64,000 bases of DNA. Source: Metabacillus crassostreae (lineage in GTDB: Bacteria > Bacillota > Bacilli > Bacillales > Bacillaceae). Below the pieces are notes generated by a model. It was not told the DNA's origin, searched no databases, and saw only the letters and a list, made by a program, of their open reading frames with translations. The stretch spans positions 62,001-126,000 of the forward strand of contig NZ_JAFBDU010000001.1 of NCBI RefSeq assembly GCF_016908395.1. The letters run 5' to 3'. Position numbers and translations under genes: made by a program. Shown piece after piece: positions 33,984-45,285 of this stretch (the stretch's first letter is position 1; every line of letters begins with the position of its first letter).

Positions 33984-34607
33984 TTGGAAAATCCTTCAAC
34001 ATTTGTGCATATAAAAAATCATATTTCTTATCACCTTGATCATATTATAGAAGAAGCTCTTTCGATGAAGAAATCTATAGGAGAGAAGGATTATTGCTTA
34101 TTATGTGAACTTTCACATATAAGAGAACGATTTGATGAAATTCAGTCCTCGGCCTCATTTTTTTATTTAAAGGCGTATATTGGAGAATTTACAAAGAATT
34201 ATATTGAAATTGCAAAATCGTTACAAAATTTATCGAAGAAAAGACATGGTGCACTCATCATTGTAGAACGGACTGAAACAATAGATCCCCACATTCAAGG
34301 TGGTATTCAAATTAATGCGGATTTATCAAATAGATTAATTGAAAGTATCTTTTATCCTGGTAATCCTTTACATGATGGAGCGCTTCTTATAAAAGGAGAT
34401 TTGATTTATTCAGCGGCAAATGTACTTCCATTAACAGCACAAAATTTTGGTGCTGAAAAGGTTGGTACAAGACATCGGGCAGCGATTGGACTTTCAGAAC
34501 AAACAGATGCCTTAATTTTAGTTGTGTCAGAAGAAACTGGAAAGATGTCTTTTGCATTAGAAGGTTCACTATATCCAATTAGTTCCTCAGATACTAATTT
34601 ACACTAA
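33984..34607 (+). CDS. cdaS: Sporulation-associated diadenylate cyclase CdaS
   Basis: A 207-aa c-di-AMP synthase. An N-terminal helical pair (about 10-80, the autoinhibitory YojJ-type region) precedes the DAC domain with DGA at 131-133 and RHR at 163-165. The start is TTG 33984 with AAAGGAG seven bases upstream. In B. subtilis cdaS is a forespore gene under sigma-G; here CATAATA at 33940-33946 resembles a sigma-G -10, but the nearest GTATG is 22 bases away, longer than usual, so this is only suggestive. Confidence 0.95.
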   Translation: MENPSTFVHIKNHISYHLDHIIEEALSMKKSIGEKDYCLLCELSHIRERFDEIQSSASFFYLKAYIGEFTKNYIEIAKSLQNLSKKRHGALIIVERTETIDPHIQGGIQINADLSNRLIESIFYPGNPLHDGALLIKGDLIYSAANVLPLTAQNFGAEKVGTRHRAAIGLSEQTDALILVVSEETGKMSFALEGSLYPISSSDTNLH

Positions 34608-34694
34608 TATTACATTGTTCTATTTCGAGTAGCGAAATAATTTATAGGGTGTTATAGTAGGCTTACATACAAATTATTGGAAGAAGCTGAAACT

Positions 34695-35903
34695 ATGTGG
34701 AGAAATAAAAATGTTTGGATTTTATTAATAGGTGAGCTAATAGCTGGTTTGGGATTGTGGATGGGGATAATCGGAAATTTAGAGTTTATGCAAAAATACA
34801 TCCCTTCAGATTTTATGAAATCAGTTGTTTTATTTCTTGGATTGTTAGCTGGGGTGTTTTTTGGTCCTTTGGCAGGTAAAGTGATTGATACTTATTCAAA
34901 GAAAAAAGTGATGATTTATGCAGGAATTGGACGAATGCTAAGCGTTGTATTCATGTTCATGGCACTCCATTTTGAAGCAATCATTTTTATGGTATTTTTC
35001 ATGGTTAGCATACAAATTAGTGCTGCTTTTTATTTTCCGGCTATACAAGCAGTCATTCCTTTAATTGTTAAGGAAAAAGACTTAATTCAAATGAATGGTG
35101 TTCATATGAATGTTTCTACATTAGCACGTGTCGCAGGTACAGCTTTAGCAGGGATAATGCTTGTTGTGATGGAAATTGAGTTTTTGTATATTGGATCTAT
35201 GGTTGCCTATTTATTTATCTTAATCACGACATTTTCTTTGGATTTTGAAGAGCCTGATTTTGATAAGGTAAGAAGTAATAATTCTAGTAGTTTCAAAGAT
35301 GTTTTACCAGTTTTAAAGGAAGTTCCTATTGTGATATCAGCACTTGTTCTTACCGTTATCCCAATGCTGTTTATTGGTGGGTTCAATTTAATGGTTATTA
35401 ATATTAGTGAGTTACAAAACGATATATCAATTAAAGGTCTTTTATATACAGTAGAAGGATTATCATTTATGATAGGTGCTTTCTTTGTAAAGAAAATAAC
35501 ACATTTATTACCACCTATTAAGCTAATGTTCATTTTTGCTTTTTTAATATCGATAGCCCATCTTTCATTATTTTTTAGTGATATGAAAATTATGTCACTT
35601 ATTTCTTTCGGTCTCTTTGGGTTAGGGGTTGGGTGCTTTTTTCCTATTGCTGCGACAATATTTCAGACGAAAATTGCTAAAGAATATCATGGAAGGTTTT
35701 TCTCCTTCCGTAATATGTTAGACCGCATAATGTTTCAAGTAGTTTTATTGAGTACAGGTCTACTGCTCGATACAATTGGTCTTCAATATATGGTCTTAAT
35801 TTTTGGTGTGTTGTCTCTTTCAGCAGTGATTTATTTTGGTTTAAGGAATAGTCGACAAATGATTAATGAATCCCAGCTAATAAAGGAGAAAAACATTGTT
35901 TAA
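34695..35903 (+). CDS. MFS transporter
   Basis: A 402-aa protein with 12 predicted helices of the MFS_3/EntS-like group. The first-half cytosolic loop GPLAGKVIDTYSKKKVMIYAG (loop 2-3) is the motif-A equivalent. I use ATG 34695 with GGAAGAAG eight bases upstream; the upstream TTG lacks a site. Substrate unknown. It replaces the YojK-type gene found near cdaS in B. subtilis by my recollection, so it may be a local insertion. Confidence 0.85.
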   Translation: MWRNKNVWILLIGELIAGLGLWMGIIGNLEFMQKYIPSDFMKSVVLFLGLLAGVFFGPLAGKVIDTYSKKKVMIYAGIGRMLSVVFMFMALHFEAIIFMVFFMVSIQISAAFYFPAIQAVIPLIVKEKDLIQMNGVHMNVSTLARVAGTALAGIMLVVMEIEFLYIGSMVAYLFILITTFSLDFEEPDFDKVRSNNSSSFKDVLPVLKEVPIVISALVLTVIPMLFIGGFNLMVINISELQNDISIKGLLYTVEGLSFMIGAFFVKKITHLLPPIKLMFIFAFLISIAHLSLFFSDMKIMSLISFGLFGLGVGCFFPIAATIFQTKIAKEYHGRFFSFRNMLDRIMFQVVLLSTGLLLDTIGLQYMVLIFGVLSLSAVIYFGLRNSRQMINESQLIKEKNIV

Positions 35904-35918
35904 ATAGGTGATACGAAA

Positions 35919-35946
35919 AGAGACAGAACTTATTTCTGTCTCTGTT
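35919..35946 (+). terminator. Intrinsic terminator after the MFS gene
   Basis: AGAGACAGAA pairs with TTCTGTCTCT, followed by GTTTATG. The remaining 300 bp to cwlS are AT-rich with no other feature; a cwlS promoter is expected there but I cannot place one. Confidence 0.75.
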
Positions 35947-36253
35947 TATGTATTATATAAGTTTTTTTACTTGATTTGGAAGGTAGATTAATTGCTATGT
36001 ATGATTATAGATTAATATGTATCTTTTTACCTATTTTTGGCTTATTATACTTTTTTTTATAGAATTATGTAGTTTTATGTACACGAATCATTTAAACTAT
36101 TTTTATCCAGGTAACTAGAATGAAATAAGCATTTTAGAAAAAGAGTGAGCAAAAAGTACTAAAATATATTTAAATTCATTTTTCGAGCACAAATTTTCTA
36201 AAATGGTTTTTTCAAAAAAGAGCCTTAGAAAAACCTAGGAGGTACATATTTTA

Positions 36254-37306
36254 ATGAAACAAAAAATATTAGGACTTACAGCTACAGCTGTTGTCGGATC
36301 ATCCCTATTTGCATCAGCAGCTGCTGCTGGAAATGTAGTGGTTAAAAGTGGTGATACTCTATGGAGCTTATCTCGCCAATATGATACAAGCGTAGGAGAA
36401 ATTAAGAATGCAAATGGTTTATCAAATGATTTCCTAAGAATTGGACAAGTATTAGAACTACCTAATTCAACTAGTCAGATTCCAAAATCTAATCAGCAAG
36501 CAGCACCAACTGTAACTCCTAAGGTTTCAACGACAACAACAAAAGCTGTTACATATGTAGTTAAATCAGGTGACTCTTTATGGGTAATTGCAAGAGCTAC
36601 CAACACAACAGTTAGTGAGTTGAAAAAACTAAATGGATTAAAAAATGACCTCATTAGGGTTGGCCAAAAATTAATAGTGAAACAAGCAACTACGACTACA
36701 ACAAAAGAAACTGAAACCATTCCTGTAACTACACCAGTTAGTTCAACACCATCACAAGCGTCATCTTATTCGGTAAAAGCTGGTGATTCATTATGGAAGA
36801 TTGCTAATCAATTTAACATTACCGTTGCTGAACTTAAAGTATCGAACAAGCTTACATCAGACGTGATAAAGGTTGGACAAGTTTTAAAGATTTCAGGTGA
36901 GATTCCTAACTCAGAAGTTCCGAAAAATACTGTTGAAACTAAACCAGCAAGTAAGATTGATACAATGATAAAGGAAGCGAAAGCACTTATAGGAACACCT
37001 TATGTGTGGGCAGGTAACACACCACTTGGATTTGATTGTAGTGGATACATTTATTATGTGCTAAATAAAGTTACATCTGTTTCTCGCTTAAGTACAGCTG
37101 GTTATTGGGGTATAATGAAACCAGTGACTGCACCATCAATAGGCGATTTTGTATTTTTCACAACCTATAAGGAAGGTCCTTCACATATGGGGATTTATTT
37201 AGGAAATAATGAATTTATCCATTCTAGTAGCTCTGGTGTAACAATTTCATCGTTAACGAATTCATACTGGCAAAAGCGTTATTTAGGAGCAAAACGTTAT
37301 TCTTAA
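36254..37306 (+). CDS. cwlS: LysM-NlpC/P60 cell-wall endopeptidase (CwlS-like)
   Basis: A 350-aa secreted DL-endopeptidase. A signal peptide (cleavage near 25, SAAAAG) is followed by three LysM repeats (about 27-71, 97-140, 172-215) joined by T/S/Q-rich linkers and a C-terminal NlpC/P60 domain. The catalytic residues are Cys262 (FDCSGY), His311 (SHMGIYLG) and His323 (EFIHSSS). B. subtilis CwlS has four LysMs, and LytE has three, so this lacks one repeat relative to CwlS. Placement in the yoj region supports cwlS. AGGAGGT upstream. Confidence 0.9.
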   Translation: MKQKILGLTATAVVGSSLFASAAAAGNVVVKSGDTLWSLSRQYDTSVGEIKNANGLSNDFLRIGQVLELPNSTSQIPKSNQQAAPTVTPKVSTTTTKAVTYVVKSGDSLWVIARATNTTVSELKKLNGLKNDLIRVGQKLIVKQATTTTTKETETIPVTTPVSSTPSQASSYSVKAGDSLWKIANQFNITVAELKVSNKLTSDVIKVGQVLKISGEIPNSEVPKNTVETKPASKIDTMIKEAKALIGTPYVWAGNTPLGFDCSGYIYYVLNKVTSVSRLSTAGYWGIMKPVTAPSIGDFVFFTTYKEGPSHMGIYLGNNEFIHSSSSGVTISSLTNSYWQKRYLGAKRYS

Positions 37307-37323
37307 TTTAAAATAATCGTTTT

Positions 37324-37352
37324 TAAAAAGACCATTTTCAGGTCTTTTTTTT
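37324..37352 (+). terminator. Intrinsic terminator after cwlS
   Basis: AAAAGACC pairs with GGTCTTTT over an ATTTTCA loop, followed by TTTTTTG. Confidence 0.82.
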
Positions 37353-37542
37353 GTTGAAGAAATTTAACTCAATTCATTATAATTTAGATTTTTGAATACT
37401 AGATGTTTTTTTAGTATACTCGAGTGTGGATTAGCAAAGCTTAACAGAGCTAATATTATGTAATGTTTACGAATAAAGTTATAAAATTTAAGCCTAACAA
37501 TCATCATTAAAGTGTTAGGTGAAAAATGAAAGAAGGACTATT

Positions 37543-38424
37543 ATGAATTCTAAACAATTAAGTGCATTACCAGATAAAATAAAAGAATTAATCGAAGGAA
37601 AAGTAAAAAGGTTTGAAAACGCTCAAGGAATAATAGGTGAAAGTGGTTTTACTCCTTCAGATGAAGCCATCTTAGAAGATGCAATGATTGCACTTGCTCT
37701 GGGTAAAAATGTTCTTTTGAAAGGGCCGACGGGCTCTGGTAAAACAAAGCTCGCTGAAACATTATCTCATTTATTCGGTCAACCTATGCATAGCATCAAC
37801 TGCTCTGTTGACTTAGATGCAGAAGCACTATTAGGCTTTAAGACAATTACTAATGATAACGGAAAGACATCAATTGATTTTGTTTCTGGTCCTGTTGTAA
37901 AAGCTATGAAAAATGGACATCTGCTTTATATAGATGAAATTAACATGGCAAAGCCAGAAACACTTCCTATATTAAATGGGGTTTTAGATTATAGAAGAAT
38001 GATCACTAATCCTTTTACTGGAGAAGTAATTAAATCTGATCATGATTTTACGGTTATAGCTGCTATAAATGAAGGGTATGTAGGAACCGTACCTTTAAAT
38101 GAAGCACTAAAAAATCGTTTCGTAGTTATTGAAGTTCCTTATATCCAAGGAAAAGAGTTAAAAAAGGTATTAGAAAATCAATCATCTCTTAAGGATGAAA
38201 AATTACTAGAAACATTTACAAGATTATCAGCTGATCTGTTAACACTTGTTCAAAATGGTCAAGTTTCAGAAGAGGCTGCTTCTATAAGGGCCCTTATTGA
38301 CACATGTGATTTAGCGAGCTATATGCCTCCTAAAAGATCAATAGAGAGAGCAATAGTTGATAAGCTAGAAGATGAAAGAGAAAAAGCTGCAATTCGAAAT
38401 CTAGCAGATACTCTTTTTGAGTGA
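37543..38424 (+). CDS. yojN: MoxR/NorQ-type AAA+ ATPase
   Basis: A 293-aa AAA+ protein with Walker A GPTGSGKT (about 65-72) and Walker B LLYIDEIN (about 125-132), plus [12 protein letters not shown] sensor region. Such ATPases act with a VWA partner to insert or activate metal cofactors in other proteins (NorQ/NorD, CbbQ/CbbO). The next gene encodes that partner and overlaps or nearly overlaps it. ATG 37543 is chosen over an upstream frame because AAGAAGG lies just before it. Confidence 0.93.
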   Translation: MNSKQLSALPDKIKELIEGKVKRFENAQGIIGESGFTPSDEAILEDAMIALALGKNVLLKGPTGSGKTKLAETLSHLFGQPMHSINCSVDLDAEALLGFKTITNDNGKTSIDFVSGPVVKAMKNGHLLYIDEINMAKPETLPILNGVLDYRRMITNPFTGEVIKSDHDFTVIAAINEGYVGTVPLNEALKNRFVVIEVPYIQGKELKKVLENQSSLKDEKLLETFTRLSADLLTLVQNGQVSEEAASIRALIDTCDLASYMPPKRSIERAIVDKLEDEREKAAIRNLADTLFE

Positions 38425-38434
38425 GGTTCTTAAA

Positions 38435-40351
38435 TTGAGATTTATTAAATTTAACGATCAACAAGTAGATTCTTTTTTATTTATGGAGCTATCAGATCTT
38501 GCTAAAGCTTTAACGAAACAAGCCGATATCGAAGTTGATTATAGTGTTCAATCATATTTAGATCCAGTTGATAGAAAAATATTTATTAGTCATTTTTGGG
38601 ATCATAGGGAAAAAAGCGAAACAGTTGAAGGGTTTAAGAGTGACATCTTTCTAAGAAGTATAGGCAACTTCTATTATACAAACTTTAAGGAAATTGGACT
38701 GTTTTTACAGAAAATAGATGCTTATAAATTGAAAAGTTTTGCAAAGCAACTTTGCATGCTTTTAGAAGATATTCGGCTTGAAGAAATTTGTATAAAAGAT
38801 CGTCCTGGCACAAAAAAAGCCTTTAATATTAGAAAGAAATTATATAGAAAACACTTTCAAGGTCAATTGACGATTCACCAAGAACGAAATATTTTGACAG
38901 ATGCACTTTTTAACTATATATATTTAAAGCTTACATCAGAGTCATTAGAAGAAATTCCGCTATTATCTGAAAGTTTAGACCGAACACTTCCTTATATTGA
39001 TACAAAGATATTTTCAATTTATGAAGCAAAATCTACAACAGAGAGTATTAAAATTGTGCTAGATATAATGGATGTATTAGAAGAGATTCTTGATAAAGAT
39101 ATGTTAAATACATATTTCTATTTAGCAGAATTAGCTTACGAAACATTTCAGGCAAATACTCTTTTTGAAGAGCTTAAGAGAAAATCAAAGTTAAAAAACA
39201 AAGACTCTTTAAAAGATGCTAAATCAGGTGATGAGGATGTTCATGAAGACAAACTACCAACTTGGCACAGCGAGACTAGTAAACCAACGAAAAGTTTTCT
39301 GCAATTTGAGTTAGAACAAGGGACGAATACGACTATAAATGGTGACGGAACTGTCCGTGAAGGTGAGGACACAGACCAAGCACTTGCAATGGTACAAGGA
39401 ACATCGAAAAAAGCGAAAAAGAATGATTATTCAAAGTTAGAAGCACTTGAAAATAAAAGTGAAGAACGAGCAACTGGAGGAGAATTAGCATATGGAAAAG
39501 AAAATAAATATGCTATCCCTATTTTTATTGATGCAACTTCTCCTAAAGCTAATGAAATAGATGAATATACGGAAAATCGGACTAACATAATGTTATTTCA
39601 AAACAAGCTTAAATTAATGATTCTTAAGACATTAGAGCATAAAAGAACAATGCCTAGAACAGATCTTCACATTGGAAGATTAAATAAAAAATTTCTACGC
39701 TTACTAACAGATGATAACCCAAAGCTATTTTACAAGAAGCAGGAAAAATCACCAGAAATCGATGCAGCTTTTACGTTATTAGTCGATTGTTCAGCATCAA
39801 TGTACGATAAGATGGATCAAACAAAGTTAGGTATAACTTTATTTCATGAAACATTAAAATCAGTACGTGTGCCACATCAAATTGTTGGTTTCTGGGAAGA
39901 TACAAATGAAGCGACAAAAACATATCAACCCAACCATTTTCATAAAGTTATAACATTTGAGAAATCATTAAATCAGCAATCAGGACCAGAGATTATGCAG
40001 CTGAAACCAGAAGAAGATAATCGAGATGGTTATGCAATTAGGCATATGACAAAGCAATTATCAAGACGTCAAGAAAAACAAAAATTCCTTTTAGTATTTT
40101 CAGATGGTGAGCCTGCTGCCATGGGATATGAAAGAAATGGAATTATTGATACACATGAATCGGTTTTAGAAGCAAGAAAAATGGGAATAGAGGTACTGAA
40201 TGTATTTCTGTCTACAAGGGAAATTGATGAGGCTACTAAAAATACCATCCAGAATATATATGGAAGATATAGTGTTTTTGTCGAAAAAATTGAAGAATTA
40301 CCAGAACAGCTTTTCCCACTATTAAAGAGATTACTTCTAAACACAATTTAA
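38435..40351 (+). CDS. yojO: VWA-domain protein (NorD/CbbO-like)
   Basis: A 638-aa protein. The start is TTG 38435: GAGG at 38423-38426 is eight bases upstream and the length then matches my memory of YojO. A large N-terminal helical region (about 1-430) precedes a von Willebrand A domain with MIDAS motif DCSASMYDK (about 450-458) and FSDGEPAAMG. It partners with the yojN AAA+ ATPase. The substrate protein that this pair matures is not known in Bacillus. Not adjacent to a sodC gene here, unlike B. subtilis. Confidence 0.92.
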   Translation: MRFIKFNDQQVDSFLFMELSDLAKALTKQADIEVDYSVQSYLDPVDRKIFISHFWDHREKSETVEGFKSDIFLRSIGNFYYTNFKEIGLFLQKIDAYKLKSFAKQLCMLLEDIRLEEICIKDRPGTKKAFNIRKKLYRKHFQGQLTIHQERNILTDALFNYIYLKLTSESLEEIPLLSESLDRTLPYIDTKIFSIYEAKSTTESIKIVLDIMDVLEEILDKDMLNTYFYLAELAYETFQANTLFEELKRKSKLKNKDSLKDAKSGDEDVHEDKLPTWHSETSKPTKSFLQFELEQGTNTTINGDGTVREGEDTDQALAMVQGTSKKAKKNDYSKLEALENKSEERATGGELAYGKENKYAIPIFIDATSPKANEIDEYTENRTNIMLFQNKLKLMILKTLEHKRTMPRTDLHIGRLNKKFLRLLTDDNPKLFYKKQEKSPEIDAAFTLLVDCSASMYDKMDQTKLGITLFHETLKSVRVPHQIVGFWEDTNEATKTYQPNHFHKVITFEKSLNQQSGPEIMQLKPEEDNRDGYAIRHMTKQLSRRQEKQKFLLVFSDGEPAAMGYERNGIIDTHESVLEARKMGIEVLNVFLSTREIDEATKNTIQNIYGRYSVFVEKIEELPEQLFPLLKRLLLNTI

Positions 40352-40355
40352 AGGG

Positions 40356-40390
40356 AAAAGGCTGGCTTGATATTAAGTTAGTCTTTTCTT
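40356..40390 (+). terminator. Intrinsic terminator after yojO
   Basis: AAAAGGCTGGCTT pairs with AAGTTAGTCTTTT through G:U pairs at three positions, followed by CTTTT. Confidence 0.6.
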
Positions 40391-40859
40391 TTATGTGAAA
40401 AATAATATTGAAGCAAACTTTATCCCATTTAATTAAAGGTCTTGAACTAATGGCAAAGTATATATTGTGAAGTAATGAAGTGAGATTTAGGGCTAATTTT
40501 ACATATCCTAAAAAAATTCAATAAAAATTTAGTTTAAAATAATAAATATTGTACTTTTTTTAGGATACTTTGTTGTAAAATAAGAATTAAGCAAATAAGT
40601 TAATTGTATGATAATTCTCTAAATTGAAGAATACTTAATAACTTAACGTAAGATTATAAGAAATTAAAATTTTTTTTGAATTTTTCAATTAACTGTATTG
40701 GAATGTGAAGTTAGCAATGTTAAAATAGCATTGGAAGCGTTTTAAAATCATATAACTATATTTTTACTGTAATTAATATTGTAGGATAATAACTTAAATT
40801 CTACGAACGTATCAGAAGTTGATTTCTGATCATTTAAGAATAGTTGGGGGTAATGTTAC
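40391..40859. other. Long AT-rich odhAB leader/promoter region
   Basis: About 470 bp without a supportable gene. It holds the cre-like site at 40731 and must contain the odhA promoter. Long direct leaders of this kind often carry promoter complexity; no known riboswitch core seen. Confidence 0.5.
40731..40746 (+). promoter_or_regulatory. cre-like CcpA site upstream of odhA
   Basis: TTGGAAGCGTTTTAAA matches the cre consensus WTGNAARCGNWWWCAW except for one base (A for C at position 14). It is 114 bp upstream of the odhA start, between a probable promoter and the gene. odhAB is glucose-repressed in B. subtilis, which supports the call. Confidence 0.55.
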
Positions 40860-43694
40860 ATGTCAGATGGTTCAAATATACGAAATTATCCTTGGGAAAA
40901 TTTTTACGGTCCTAACCTCGGCTATGTCATGGAACAATATGATTTATATAAATCTGATCCAGATTCTGTTGACATAGAATTAAAAGAGATTTTTGATAAT
41001 TGGGGTTCTCCATCTATACAAACTAAACAATCCAGTTCAGCAGGCAATGATTCAATTAGTGCTGATAAAATGAAGCAGATCGCAGAAGCAGTTAAGCTAG
41101 TAACAAATATCCGTAGATATGGGCACTTAAATGCATCGATTTATCCTTTCGAGGACACAACAGAGAAAAATGAGTTTCTTCGTTTAGAAGAATATGATTT
41201 AACAGAAGAAGATTTAAAAGATATTCCTGTTCACCTTTTGTGTGAGGATGCACCAGCACATGTAACAAATGGACTTGAGGCATATCAATATTTAAAAGAA
41301 GTATATAAAAGTTCTATTGCTTTTGAATTTAGCCATGTACATAATTACGAAGAAAAAACATGGTTAGTTAAGATGGTAGAATCAGGTGATATTTTTAGGC
41401 CTTTATCAACTGAAAAACGTAGAAGCATATTAAAAAGATTAACAGAAGTTGAAGGGTTTGAACAATTTCTTCACAGAACATTTGTGGGTCAAAAGCGTTT
41501 TTCAATCGAAGGATTAGATATGCTTGTTCCAATTCTAGACGAATTAATCTCACGTTCAGTAAAAGCAGGATCAGAAACGATCAATATTGGAATGGCTCAT
41601 CGTGGCCGTTTAAATGTATTAGCACACGTACTTGGAAAACCATACGAAATCATCTTTTCTGAATTTCAGCATGCGCCAAATAAGGAGTTAGTTCCTTCAG
41701 AAGGTTCCATTGGCATTAATTATGGTTGGAGTGGAGATGTAAAATATCATTTAGGTGCTAATAAGCAAATTAAAGAACAAAGTGAGGTTCGTGCGAAGGT
41801 TACATTGGCAAATAACCCAAGTCATCTTGAGTTTATTGATCCAATTGTTGAAGGATATACTCGCGCGGCCCAAGAAAACCGCACTGAAAAGGGTTACCCA
41901 AAACAAAATGTTAATGAAGCAATGGCAATTTTAATTCATGGAGATGCTGCATTTCCAGGTGAAGGTATTGTTGCTGAGACGTTAAACCTAAATAAATTAA
42001 CAGGTTATCAGACAGGTGGTACAATACATATCATTGCTAACAACATGATTGGATTCACAACTGAGAGCAGAGATTCACGTTCAACAAAATATGCTAGTGA
42101 CTTAGCAAAGGGATATGAAATTCCAATTATACACGTAAATGCTGATGATCCTGAGGCTTGTATAGCTGCAGTGTATATTGCAATGGAGTATCGTGAAAAA
42201 TTCAAAAGCGATTTTCTCATTGACTTAATTGGATATAGACGCTTTGGTCATAATGAAATGGATGAGCCATCAATGACTCAACCAAAACTATATGAAAAAG
42301 TCCGTAAGCATCCAACAGTTCGTGAACTATATGGTAAAGCTCTAGAAAATGAAGGCGTTCTTAAGTCTGAAGATATCGAAAATATAAACAATGAAGTACA
42401 AACAGCACTAACTGAGGCATATAAAAAAGTGCCTGATAAAAAAAGTGTTGATATATCACGTGAAATCAAGCTACCAGAATTTATCAATAGTGGTCTACCA
42501 GAGTTAAAGACTGCTGTTAGTAAAGATGATTTATTAAAATTAAACGAAGAGTTAGTAACATGGCCAGAAAATTTCAATGTGTTTTCTAAATTAAAGAGAA
42601 TACTTGAAAAAAGAGCTAAATCATTTTCAGAAGAAGGAAAGGTGGAATGGGCTTTAGGAGAAGCGTTAGCATTTGCTTCTATTCTAAAAGACGGCACACC
42701 TATAAGACTATCTGGACAGGATTCACAGCGTGGTACATTTGCACAAAGACATATCGTCCTACATGATGTGGATAATGGAGAGTTTTATTCACCCTTACAT
42801 CAATTATCAAATGCAAATGCATCTTTTGCTGTACACAACAGTCCATTATCAGAAGGATCTGTTATAGGTTTTGAATATGGTTACAATGTTTTTGCACCTG
42901 AAACACTAGTACTATGGGAAGCTCAATATGGTGATTTCGCAAATGCTGCACAAGTGTTTTTTGATCAGTTTATTGCAGCTGGACGTGCGAAGTGGGGACA
43001 AAAATCAGGACTAGTTATGCTACTGCCACATGGATTTGAAGGGCAAGGTCCTGAACATTCAAGTGGAAGGTTAGAGCGTTTCTTACAACTTGCAGCTGAG
43101 GATAGCTGGCAAGTTGCAAACTTAACTAGTGCTTCTCAATATTTCCATATTTTACGACGACAAGCAGACTTATTAAAGCGTGAAGAAGTAAGACCGTTAG
43201 TTATTATGACACCTAAAAGTTTGTTAAGAAATCCATTAACAGTATCTGATATTAATGAACTATGCGAAGGTGAATTTAAGCCGATTATTGAACAACCAGG
43301 ACTAGGTACTTCTCCTGAAAAAGTAAAAAGACTAGTATTATGTAGTGGTAAAATAGCAATTGATCTTACTGATAAGCTTAACTCAATGGATGAGAATCTT
43401 GATTGGGTCCATATGTTAAGAGTTGAAGAACTTTATCCATTCCCTAAAGAGATAATTACTTCTATTATGGAACGTTTAACGTCACTTGAGGAAATAGTGT
43501 GGGTACAAGAGGAGCCTCAAAATATGGGAGCATGGACATTCTATGATGCAAAATTAAGAGAAGTTGCTCCAGATGGAATACCAGTAAAGTATATTGGAAG
43601 AAGAAGAAGACAAAGTCCGGCCGAAGGAGATCCTAACATTCATAAAAAGGATCAAGAGCGTATTGTTACAGAAACATTGACTTGGAATAATTAA
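40860..43694 (+). CDS. odhA: 2-oxoglutarate dehydrogenase E1 component
   Basis: A 944-aa thiamine-diphosphate enzyme that decarboxylates 2-oxoglutarate in the TCA cycle. The N-terminal [12 protein letters not shown]-like segment ([10 protein letters not shown], 15-25) and catalytic motifs [33 protein letters not shown] and the C-terminal transketolase half ([19 protein letters not shown]) are all intact. It works with OdhB (E2), encoded 127 bp downstream, and the shared E3 (PdhD) from elsewhere. GGGGGTAATGTTAC precedes the ATG. Confidence 0.98.
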   Translation: MSDGSNIRNYPWENFYGPNLGYVMEQYDLYKSDPDSVDIELKEIFDNWGSPSIQTKQSSSAGNDSISADKMKQIAEAVKLVTNIRRYGHLNASIYPFEDTTEKNEFLRLEEYDLTEEDLKDIPVHLLCEDAPAHVTNGLEAYQYLKEVYKSSIAFEFSHVHNYEEKTWLVKMVESGDIFRPLSTEKRRSILKRLTEVEGFEQFLHRTFVGQKRFSIEGLDMLVPILDELISRSVKAGSETINIGMAHRGRLNVLAHVLGKPYEIIFSEFQHAPNKELVPSEGSIGINYGWSGDVKYHLGANKQIKEQSEVRAKVTLANNPSHLEFIDPIVEGYTRAAQENRTEKGYPKQNVNEAMAILIHGDAAFPGEGIVAETLNLNKLTGYQTGGTIHIIANNMIGFTTESRDSRSTKYASDLAKGYEIPIIHVNADDPEACIAAVYIAMEYREKFKSDFLIDLIGYRRFGHNEMDEPSMTQPKLYEKVRKHPTVRELYGKALENEGVLKSEDIENINNEVQTALTEAYKKVPDKKSVDISREIKLPEFINSGLPELKTAVSKDDLLKLNEELVTWPENFNVFSKLKRILEKRAKSFSEEGKVEWALGEALAFASILKDGTPIRLSGQDSQRGTFAQRHIVLHDVDNGEFYSPLHQLSNANASFAVHNSPLSEGSVIGFEYGYNVFAPETLVLWEAQYGDFANAAQVFFDQFIAAGRAKWGQKSGLVMLLPHGFEGQGPEHSSGRLERFLQLAAEDSWQVANLTSASQYFHILRRQADLLKREEVRPLVIMTPKSLLRNPLTVSDINELCEGEFKPIIEQPGLGTSPEKVKRLVLCSGKIAIDLTDKLNSMDENLDWVHMLRVEELYPFPKEIITSIMERLTSLEEIVWVQEEPQNMGAWTFYDAKLREVAPDGIPVKYIGRRRRQSPAEGDPNIHKKDQERIVTETLTWNN

Positions 43695-43821
43695 TTGACC
43701 ACTTATTTAATAAATTGAAAAAAGACGGGGCTTGCTATATTCATAATGTGGCAGTTAGTCAATATAGATGTACTAACAGCACATCTCTTCAAAAAAGCAA
43801 GTGCTCAAGGGGGAAACCAAC

Positions 43822-45066
43822 ATGGCTGAAATTAAAGTACCAGAACTAGCAGAATCTATTACTGAAGGAACGATTGCTCAATGGCTTAAGCAACCAGGTG
43901 ATGTAGTTGAAAAAGGTGAATACCTTTTAGAGGTTGAAACAGACAAAGTAAATGTAGAATTAACTGCTGAATTTTCTGGAGTTTTAAAAGAGCTGTATAA
44001 AGAGTCAGGTGATACAGTTCAAGTTGGAGAATCAATAGGGGTAATTGATGAGAGTGGAGAGGCTTCAAGTTCAGAGCCTGCTAAAACCGAAGAAAACAAA
44101 CAAGTTGAACCTGTATCTTCGACTAAAGACACTAGTTCTTCAGTTGAAGAAGATAAAAAACAACGCACAATTGCTTCACCTTCGGCTAGAAAGCTAGCAC
44201 GTGAAAGAGGAATTGATTTACAGCAAGTTCAGACTTCAGACCCGCTTGGACGTGTTCGTAAACAAGATGTGGAGTCACATTCAGAACGTCCAAGTTCAAA
44301 ACAGACTGAACAACCAAAACCAGCTCAACAACCATCAGCTCAAGCTCAACAGGAAGATGGATCAAAGCCAGTAGAGCGAGTTAAAATGTCACGACGTCGA
44401 CAAACAATTGCAAATCGTCTTGTTGAAGTTCAACAAACTGCTGCAATGTTAACAACATTTAATGAAGTTGATATGACAGCTGTTATGGAGGTTCGTAAAC
44501 GTCGAAAAGATAAATTCTTTGAACAACATGATGTTCGTCTTGGCTTTATGTCATTCTTTACAAAAGCAGTTGTTGCTGCGTTGAAACAATTCCCATTATT
44601 GAATGCTGAAATTCAAGGTAATGAAATCCTAATGAAGAAATTTTATGATATTGGAATTGCAGTATCTGCTCCAGAAGGATTAGTTGTTCCAGTTGTTCGT
44701 GATGCAGATCGTTTGAACTTTGCTGGTATTGAAGGTGAGATCATGAATCTTGCAACAAAAGCTAGAGACAACAAATTAAGCTTAGGAGATTTACAAGGTG
44801 GAACATTTACCATTACAAATGGTGGGGTGTTTGGTTCACTATTATCAACACCAATCTTGAATGGTCCACAAGTAGGTATACTAGGAATGCATAAGATACA
44901 GTTAAGACCAGTAGCAATTGATGCAGAGAGAATGGAAAACCGTCCAATGATGTACATTGCCTTGTCTTATGACCATAGAATTGTTGATGGTAAAGAAGCA
45001 GTTAGTTTCTTAGCGGCTGTTAAAGAATTATTAGAAGATCCAGAATCATTATTATTAGAAGGTTAA
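43822..45066 (+). CDS. odhB: 2-oxoglutarate dehydrogenase E2 component (dihydrolipoyl succinyltransferase)
   Basis: A 414-aa E2. The lipoyl domain carries the lipoylated Lys42 ([10 protein letters not shown]); a Pro/Glu/Ser-rich linker, the peripheral E1/E3-binding domain ([14 protein letters not shown], near 122) and the catalytic domain ending in [13 protein letters not shown] follow. The start is ATG 43822 with GGGGGAAACC upstream; an in-frame upstream extension is not needed. It is the second gene of odhAB and closed by a strong terminator. Confidence 0.98.
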   Translation: MAEIKVPELAESITEGTIAQWLKQPGDVVEKGEYLLEVETDKVNVELTAEFSGVLKELYKESGDTVQVGESIGVIDESGEASSSEPAKTEENKQVEPVSSTKDTSSSVEEDKKQRTIASPSARKLARERGIDLQQVQTSDPLGRVRKQDVESHSERPSSKQTEQPKPAQQPSAQAQQEDGSKPVERVKMSRRRQTIANRLVEVQQTAAMLTTFNEVDMTAVMEVRKRRKDKFFEQHDVRLGFMSFFTKAVVAALKQFPLLNAEIQGNEILMKKFYDIGIAVSAPEGLVVPVVRDADRLNFAGIEGEIMNLATKARDNKLSLGDLQGGTFTITNGGVFGSLLSTPILNGPQVGILGMHKIQLRPVAIDAERMENRPMMYIALSYDHRIVDGKEAVSFLAAVKELLEDPESLLLEG

Positions 45067-45070
45067 AATA

Positions 45071-45112
45071 AACAAAGCAGAAAGGTGATGTAAGCCTTTC
45101 TGCTTTGTTATT
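45071..45112 (+). terminator. Intrinsic terminator after odhB
   Basis: A perfect 15-bp stem, AACAAAGCAGAAAGG with CCTTTCTGCTTTGTT, nine-base loop, then ATTTTTT. Confidence 0.92.
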
Positions 45113-45285
45113 TTTTCTTTTTAATAATTTTATGTAGTTCAGTTTTTCTTAAATTTCATTTCATATTATGGTAATAAAATGATAAAATGAAAGCTTGTAT
45201 AATGTTTGATTAGCTTTGGGTGTTTAATTATGTGAAATAATCATAAACAATCTACCTTCCAAGCAAAAAATTTAGAGGTGATTTT

